A stretch of DNA of 64,000 bases, from NCBI GenBank assembly GCA_963920765.1, contig OY987250.1, forward strand, positions 10,222,409-10,286,408. The letters run 5' to 3'. This DNA is from Ulota crispa. Lineage: Eukaryota; Streptophyta; Bryopsida; Orthotrichales; Orthotrichaceae. This document shows positions 58,336 to 64,000 of the stretch, piece by piece. A program made the translations under genes and the position numbers. How positions within the stretch are numbered: the first letter of the stretch is position 1; each line of letters begins with the position of its first letter. The notes beneath the pieces were generated by a model. That model saw nothing but the letters and a program-made list of their open reading frames with translations, was not told the DNA's origin and made no database searches.

Positions 58336-59518
58336 AGTCATGGTAACCTATAAATTGTATGTTGATACTTAGTACCGCACTCACTCACATGTTGAATGCT
58401 TAGGTAATTGCACCTATCATGTACTCTATCATGTACATTTTAAGGATTGGTGACCCAATTGTGACTCATCATAAAATCTTATTCATTCTAAAAGCTCATT
58501 ACGAAGATTTAAATCCATGTACAAATGCATTCTAAACTAGCGTTTTCATACCAATTTCAAAAATAAATTCTAGAATCATGGCAAAAATCAGATTTAGCGC
58601 CATCTCTTAAAATTTTGTTAGAATTCTAATAATGGAATTCTGATATTATTTTGATGAAGTTTCCAAAATGAGCAACCCAAAGTTTTTTATTACATGCAAA
58701 ATTGCCCTCAAAACAACAAACTACCTCCAAAAACATGTTAAATCTTAGGATATAATTGATGCGTGAAAGATGCCTTGAACAATGTTAGTATAACAAAGTG
58801 CATATGCTATATAAAGTAACTCGTTTCTTACAAATATTAGAAAACATGAGATCTTAGAATTCATTCATGGTTCTACACTTGAATTTAAAGAAGATTAGTT
58901 TACACATTGCTTTTTAAACATGAAGCACTTTGTTTTCTTGCTATTATAACATCATTGTATTGGTTCAAAAACTGCAGCTCAATTTTAAAAGTTTAAGCTC
59001 TTGACTATCATTCTATCCAATTTCAAAATCACAATCACATTCTAGATCTTGTGCAAGTGGCCAAATTAATGTATAAAATACTTGTAATTAACACAAACCT
59101 TTATCTAAGGGCCACCAATGGTTATAAAACTACCTTTACAACAGAAGATAAGGTTAAAAAACTTAGTTCACAACAACACATCATTGGCTATTTTGGTGAA
59201 GTTCATAAACAACGTTTGAGAATGTAGTTTACTGACAATAGGTATTCAAAAACAATGAATACATTTTCCAAATGCACATCCTAAATTTGGTATCTCAGTC
59301 TCGATCATTCTATAATGTGTAGCAGAGGGTTTCAAAGCTTGGTAAGTTTTACACCAAAATCTTTTTTTCTCTCTACCCCTTCTTGCAAAAAAAGAATCAC
59401 CCTTTCTCACAATGATTTCAAGGCTACCGTAATCTCTTGTCCTTTTCTCCAAATTTTCACACACAAGGGCCTCTATATATATATATTTTATATTTTTCAT
59501 GAGAATTTGAACTCTGTA
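58336..59518. other. Interval with no recognised gene
   Basis: AT-rich unique-looking DNA. Frames at 59246-59521 on both strands are unsupported. A short (TA)n run is near 59474. Confidence 0.3.
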
Positions 59519-59527
59519 TAGACTATT

Positions 59528-60190
59528 GAGAAAATTTCATGGGGACCCCTGAAGTTTGCAGTATTTACATAAATATCTTGCTTTTTCAGAAGTTGTACAA
59601 ATACATTAGGACCAAAATTTTAGACATTTATTTTGATGTGCACCGTCACTTCCCTTCTTCCTTTGTGTGCACATTGCTTCTTTTTTGTTTCATTACATTC
59701 CCTTATTCAACATTGGTCATGAAGGCAATACAATCACAACAATTAAATGCCTAAATAATTAAGGGAAAATTTCATGGATACCCCTAAAGTTTGCAATATT
59801 TTCATAGATACCTCTTCTTTTTCAGAAATAACAAAAATACCCTTGGACCAAAAAAATTAGGCATTTGTTTTGTTGTGCTTGTCACTTCCCTTTTTCCTTT
59901 GTGCGCACACATAACAAGAAAGAAGTAGTGTGTGCACAAACAGAGAAGGAAGTGACGGGCATAACAAAACAAATGCCTAAATTTTTTGGTCCAAGGATAT
60001 TTGTGATATTTTTGAAAAAGCAAGGGTATCTACTATATGAAAATATTGCAAACTTTTGGGGTATCCATGAAAGTTTCCCAACAAATAAATGCTTAAAAAT
60101 TATGGTCAAAAGGTACCTGTGTAATTTCTAAAAAAGCAAGGGTATCTATGCAAATATTGCAAACATTAGGGATATCTATGAAATTTTCCC
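59528..60190. mobile_element. Mutator-like MITE, outer copy
   Basis: Flanking 9-mers TAGACTATT (59519-59527) and TTGACTATT (60191-60199) match at 8 of 9. The left half (59528-59760) and the right half (60080-60190) belong to one copy, split by a second full copy. Confidence 0.75.
59763..60079. mobile_element. Mutator-like MITE, inner copy
   Basis: 317 bp, ends GGGAAAATTTCATGGATACC and complement. It sits in the centre of the outer copy but is flanked by an imperfect repeat of about 24 bp of outer sequence (59738-59762 and 60080-60104) instead of a plain 9-bp duplication. Confidence 0.75.
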
Positions 60191-60258
60191 TTGACTATTC
60201 TATAGGGAAAATATGTTGCCTCTCCAAAGAGAAAGGCAAGTTATTCATCACCTAACAC

Positions 60259-61982
60259 GGTTCTAGGTGCACAATTTTGGGTGCACAGTTCTAGGTGCAC
60301 AATTCTAGGTGCACGGTTGTAGGTGCACAATTCTAGGTGCACGGTTGTAGGTGCACGGTTCTAGGTGCACAATTCTAGGTGCACGATTCTAGGTGCATGA
60401 TTCTGGATACATGGTGGTAGGTGCATAGTTGTAGGTGCACGATTCTGGATGCACGGTTGTAGGTGCACAATCCAGGGTACACAGTTGTAGGTGCACAATC
60501 CTGGGTACACAGCTGTAGGTGCACGGTTTTGGGTACACGGTTGTAGGTGCACGGTTCTGGGTGCACGGTTGTAGGTGCACAATCCTGGGTACACGGTTGT
60601 AGGTGCACGGTTCTGGGTACACGGTTCCAGGTGCACGATTGTAGGTGCACAATCTTGGGTACACGGTTGTAGGTGCACGGTTGTAGGGGCACAATCATGG
60701 GTACACGGTTGTAGGTGCACAATCCTGGATACATGGTTGTAGGTGCACAATCCTGGGTACACAGTTGTAGGTGCACAATCCTGGGTGCACGGTTGTAGGT
60801 GCACAGTTTTGCGTGCACGGTTGTAGGGGCACAGTTTTGGGTGCACAGTTGTAGATGCACGGTTGTAGGTGCACAATCCTGGGTACACGGTTGTAGGTGC
60901 ACGGTTGTAGGGGCACAATTATGGGTACACGGTTCCAGGTGCACGGTTGTAGGTGCACAATCTTGGGTACACGGTTGTAGGTGCACGGTTGTAGGGGCAC
61001 AATCATGGGTACACGGTTGTAGGTGCACGGTTCTGGGTGCACGGTTGTAGGTGCACGGTTCTGGGTGCACGGTTGTAGGTGCACAATCCTGGGTACACGG
61101 TTGTAGGTGCACAATCCTGGGTACATGGTTGTAGGTGCACGCTGGGTGCACGGTTGTAGGTGCACAGTTTTGCGTGCACGGTTGTAGGGGCACAGTTTTG
61201 GGTGCACAGTTGTAGATGCACGGTTGTAGGTGCACGGTTGTAGGTGCACAATCCTGGGTACACGGTTGTAGGTGCACGGTTCTGGGTGCACGGTTGTAGG
61301 TGCACAATCCTAGGTACACGGTTGTAGGTGCACGGTTGTAGGGGCACAATTATGGGTACACGGTTGTAGGTGCACAATCCTGGATACACGGTTGTAGGTG
61401 CACAATCCTGGGTATATGGTTGTAGGTGCACAATCCTAGGTATATGGTTGTAGGTGCACGCTGGGTGCACGGTTGTAGGTGCACGGTTCTGGATGCATGG
61501 TTGTAGGTGCACGGTTTTGGGTGCACGGTTGTAGGTGCACAATCCTGGGTACACGGTTGTAGGTGCACGGTTCTGGGTACACGGTTGTAGGTGCACGGTT
61601 CCAGGTGCACGGTTGTAGGTGCACAATCCTGGGTACACGGTTGTAGGTGCACGGTTGTAGGGGCACAATCATGGGTACACGATTGTAGGTGCACAATCTT
61701 GGATACACGGTTGTAGGTGCACAATCCTGGGTACATGGTTGTAGGTGCACGCTGGGTGCACGGTTGTAGGTGCACGGTTGTAGGTGCACGGTTCTCGGTG
61801 CACGATTCTCGGTGCACGGTTCTCGGTGCACGGTTCTCGGTGCACGGTTCTCGGTGCACGGTTGTAGGTGCACAGTTGTAGGTGCACAATCCTAGGTACA
61901 CGGTTGTAGGTGCACACTTCTAGGTGCACGATTATAGGTGCACAATGCCGGGTACACGGTTCTGGGGCACACGGTTTTGGGT
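60259..61982. repeat. 14-bp minisatellite, about 123 units
   Basis: Consensus GGTTGTAGGTGCAC, with a second common unit AATCCTGGGTACAC often alternating to give a 28-bp period. Blocks of GGTTCTCGGTGCAC near 61790-61860 show local spread of a variant. A 361-bp offset links 60851 and 61212 (GTAGATGCAC context), that is 26 units with one 3-bp deletion (the GCTGGGTGCAC unit). All long frames here (for example 60375-61349 minus, 324 codons) come from the array. Confidence 0.95.
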
Positions 61983-63702
61983 TGACATACCCTGTTGTGC
62001 TGGGACTTCCTCCCTTCTCCAGCAAACAGTACGCGCACAGGAAATTCGTCAACGTACGAGCATCGTGTCGGGCATCGTGCACTGTACGTCTCTGCTGCAC
62101 CCCTGTTAAATTGCTCTGATGTATTTCGATTCCCATGCATTTTGTTAAGTTTTTGCTTTTGGAGGTTAATTTAGTGATTTCACACAAAACAGAACAAAAT
62201 CAATTGAAGAACTTACTGTATGTTGTAGGGGAAGGGAGGGCAACCGGCTTACGCGGCATGTCTTTTACTCTTTCGCACCAGCACGGCAGGTTATACTTAT
62301 CCCTTACCACGTACTGATTCTTTTGTGTCAATTCGAACTGACAAATTTGCAGTTCCGTTGTCGGGATTTAAGCGAAGGCGTGTGGGACTGATGCCGCATT
62401 GCTGAAGTCCTCCCGACAAATTTTGTAACTCGGTGAGATGGTGAGTCTCGTTAGAATTTATAACGCCATGAGCATCACTCGTCGTTTAACGAAACACTCG
62501 TTGCTCGTTCTTGTTAGACGTTTGCGAAGAGGCTCTTAACATTTCGACTTCTGAAGTGAAGGTGAGTTTTGACGCATGCTCTCATGTTTGGATGCATCTA
62601 AGTTGCTGGTGCAGCGAGGGTTTGGGACTGAGATGAGCTTGAAATTAGAGAACAAGAAGAACAATGCGGTGTAGCTAGTAAAAATCTACGATTCTGGAGG
62701 AGATATGTCGTAGGCCATGTCGGGTAGTATTCCCTGGAACGATTTGTTAAGGACCGACTTCCAAGATGTTTGTAATAAAGGTCAAGAAGAAATGTAGAGT
62801 ATGTTGAGTTTGAGCGTGTTCCATAGCCTTCGTAAATGCGAGTTTCGGGAGCAACTTGATGTTACTGACCGTAGTATATTTACGGCCATGTCCAGGAGCG
62901 CACACTACAATCTCGTCATGGCAGAATTGACTGCATCTGAGCATTTAGCAAAGCGTTAGTGGCCTTCTAGTGTTCTTCAAGGGTCTACTGTTGTGTTTGT
63001 GTGTTTCCGCACAGGCATAACCCTATTATTCCTTTCATCGTCGCTTGTCGCATCACAGTTGAAAAGAGAGGAGAGTTTAAGCTTAGTTACCGGGAAACAA
63101 GACGTTTCCATCCTCATGATTTTCGACAGCTTTTTCGAGAGTCTTACACTACGTTTTCCCCCTCTTAGTTTTATTCAACTCTGTTTTAAAGCTGGAAGTA
63201 CACATGCACCAATTGCCAAGCTCTTAATAAAAAATTCTAGTTATATCAGAATTAGAAACCTTAGAATGAGAATATTCTTATTTCCGTAATTAGCGTCCAG
63301 AGTCATCATCTTCATCTTCTCTCACGCTTTTAGAGAGCGATTGGTTATCTAGTAAAGAATCCTTTGTTTGTTAGTTCATCGAGGAACTACATGTTGGACT
63401 TTTGATTCCAGACATGCAGTAGGTTTTGGCGTCACTTCTCTTAACTTACTTGTATGCAATGGAGCATGTTCCTCTCTGTACGACTCCTAGAAACTGTAAC
63501 CGTACTTGCAATCAGGGCTGTAGTTGCTGTACATTCTCCCTTAATAGTCCAAACTAGCTTATGTTAGGTGACTTAGGTCTCATGTTTTTATAGAAATTTT
63601 GTGCCACGTCATATGGGATTTTACTATTTTCGGTCCTTGGAGATTCATTTTCTTGAGTAGATATATGTGCTAAATTGGTGATTTTTTTCTTTCTTTCTGC
63701 AG
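61983..63702 (+). other. Probable 5' flank and 5' UTR of the gene at 63937
   Basis: Composition becomes mixed right after the minisatellite. Donor-like GAGATG/GTGAGTCTCG (62437) and GAAG/GTGAGTTTTG (62559) occur and no long frame is convincing. The 98-codon frame at 62993-63289 has no family resemblance. An early transcribed region with spliced leader exons fits, but the start of transcription is not visible. Confidence 0.3.
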
Positions 63703-63799
63703 AAACAAGTATATATTGGAGGAAAGTATAATCATTCTTGTGCTGCAAAGGGCCATTACAATTCAAGACTGGCATCATACACAAGAAGGATACCAGACG
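63703..63799 (+). other. Candidate non-coding leader exon
   Basis: A long pyrimidine tract and TTTCTGCAG (AG 63701-63702) precede it, and a GT (63800-63801) follows. Next acceptor would be ATTAAAG just before 63936, giving a 136-bp intron. It is also open in one frame (KQVYIGGKYNHSCAAKGHYN), so a coding role is not excluded. Confidence 0.35.
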
Positions 63800-63936
63800 G
63801 TGAAATAGACTATTTGTGTTAGTTTGATACTCATATCTCAAGTCCTATTGATCAGATTTTCTAGCTCTACTGGGACCATAAGCCACGCGCTTGTATTTGA
63901 TTTGATTTGATTGGCACATACTAGCTCGATTAAAGA

Positions 63937-64000
63937 ATGGCCTGGCCTGGTGGATCCAGAGGGGGTCCAAGTGAGGTTCTGCAGCTGTCATTTCAAGCAA
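63937..64000 (+). CDS. 5' end of an unidentified gene, cut by the window edge
   Basis: ATG at 63937-63939 with G at +4, open to the end of the window: MAWPGGSRGGPSEVLQLSFQ. The stretch is GC-rich relative to the flank and follows a plausible splice acceptor. Too short to name. Confidence 0.4.
   Translation, partial: MAWPGGSRGGPSEVLQLSFQA

Noticed and set aside
60361-62187. Six long overlapping minus-strand frames (up to 324 codons) as a Cys/Pro/Tyr-rich repeat protein
   Set aside because: They are produced by the 14-bp minisatellite, which is open in all frames; no start context, splice sites or domain supports translation.
63554-63841. 95-codon minus-strand frame
   Set aside because: It overlaps + strand acceptor and donor signals that fit the gene starting at 63937.
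1-64000. LTR retroelements, CRISPR arrays, tRNA and rRNA genes
   Set aside because: I looked for long direct terminal repeats with coding interiors, regularly spaced short palindromic repeats and conserved RNA motifs and found none that I could support by eye.

Overview
The window looks like nuclear DNA of a land plant. The best anchor is a three-exon gene on the + strand (37287-38974) for a secreted EPF-like (EPFL) cysteine-rich peptide, a family known from land plants. AT-rich composition, spliced genes with long intergenic spacers, a canonical Stowaway MITE and very many small DNA-transposon derivatives fit a TE-rich plant genome. A seed-free plant is my guess, but the sequence does not prove it.

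Layout. 1-1180: last exon (545-768) and downstream part of an unidentified gene. 1180-33700: mostly non-autonomous DNA elements, many folded back on themselves and nested. The main groups are (i) elements bounded on both sides by TTAA with termini near TTAACCCCTAAAGG; (ii) elements with TA duplications and termini near AGGTNG; (iii) a Mutator-like MITE family with 9-bp duplications; (iv) other foldbacks. A piece of the chaperonin gene CCT8 lies at 14622-14918 beside a 79-bp TTAA element. 34000-36500: mixed, partly GC-richer DNA. 37287-38974: the EPFL gene, with a foldback element in intron 2 and a Stowaway element about 480 bp downstream. 43790-45560: a broken DNA transposon with a tnp2-like transposase reading. 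46176-48477: one TTAA element nested in another. 50400-57500: splice-site-rich DNA holding a possible short minus-strand gene (55146-55683), more Mutator-like MITEs and a foldback. 59528-60190: two overlapping Mutator-like MITEs. 60259-61982: a 1.7-kb 14-bp minisatellite. 62000-64000: probable 5' region of a gene whose ATG is at 63937 and which runs off the end.

No rRNA, tRNA, CRISPR array, bacterial-type operon or LTR retroelement was recognised. Most open frames in the window fall inside repeats or introns and look like chance frames. The strongest unexplained signal is the TTAA group: 14 elements plus fragments, about a fifth of the window, with no transposase of their own in view.
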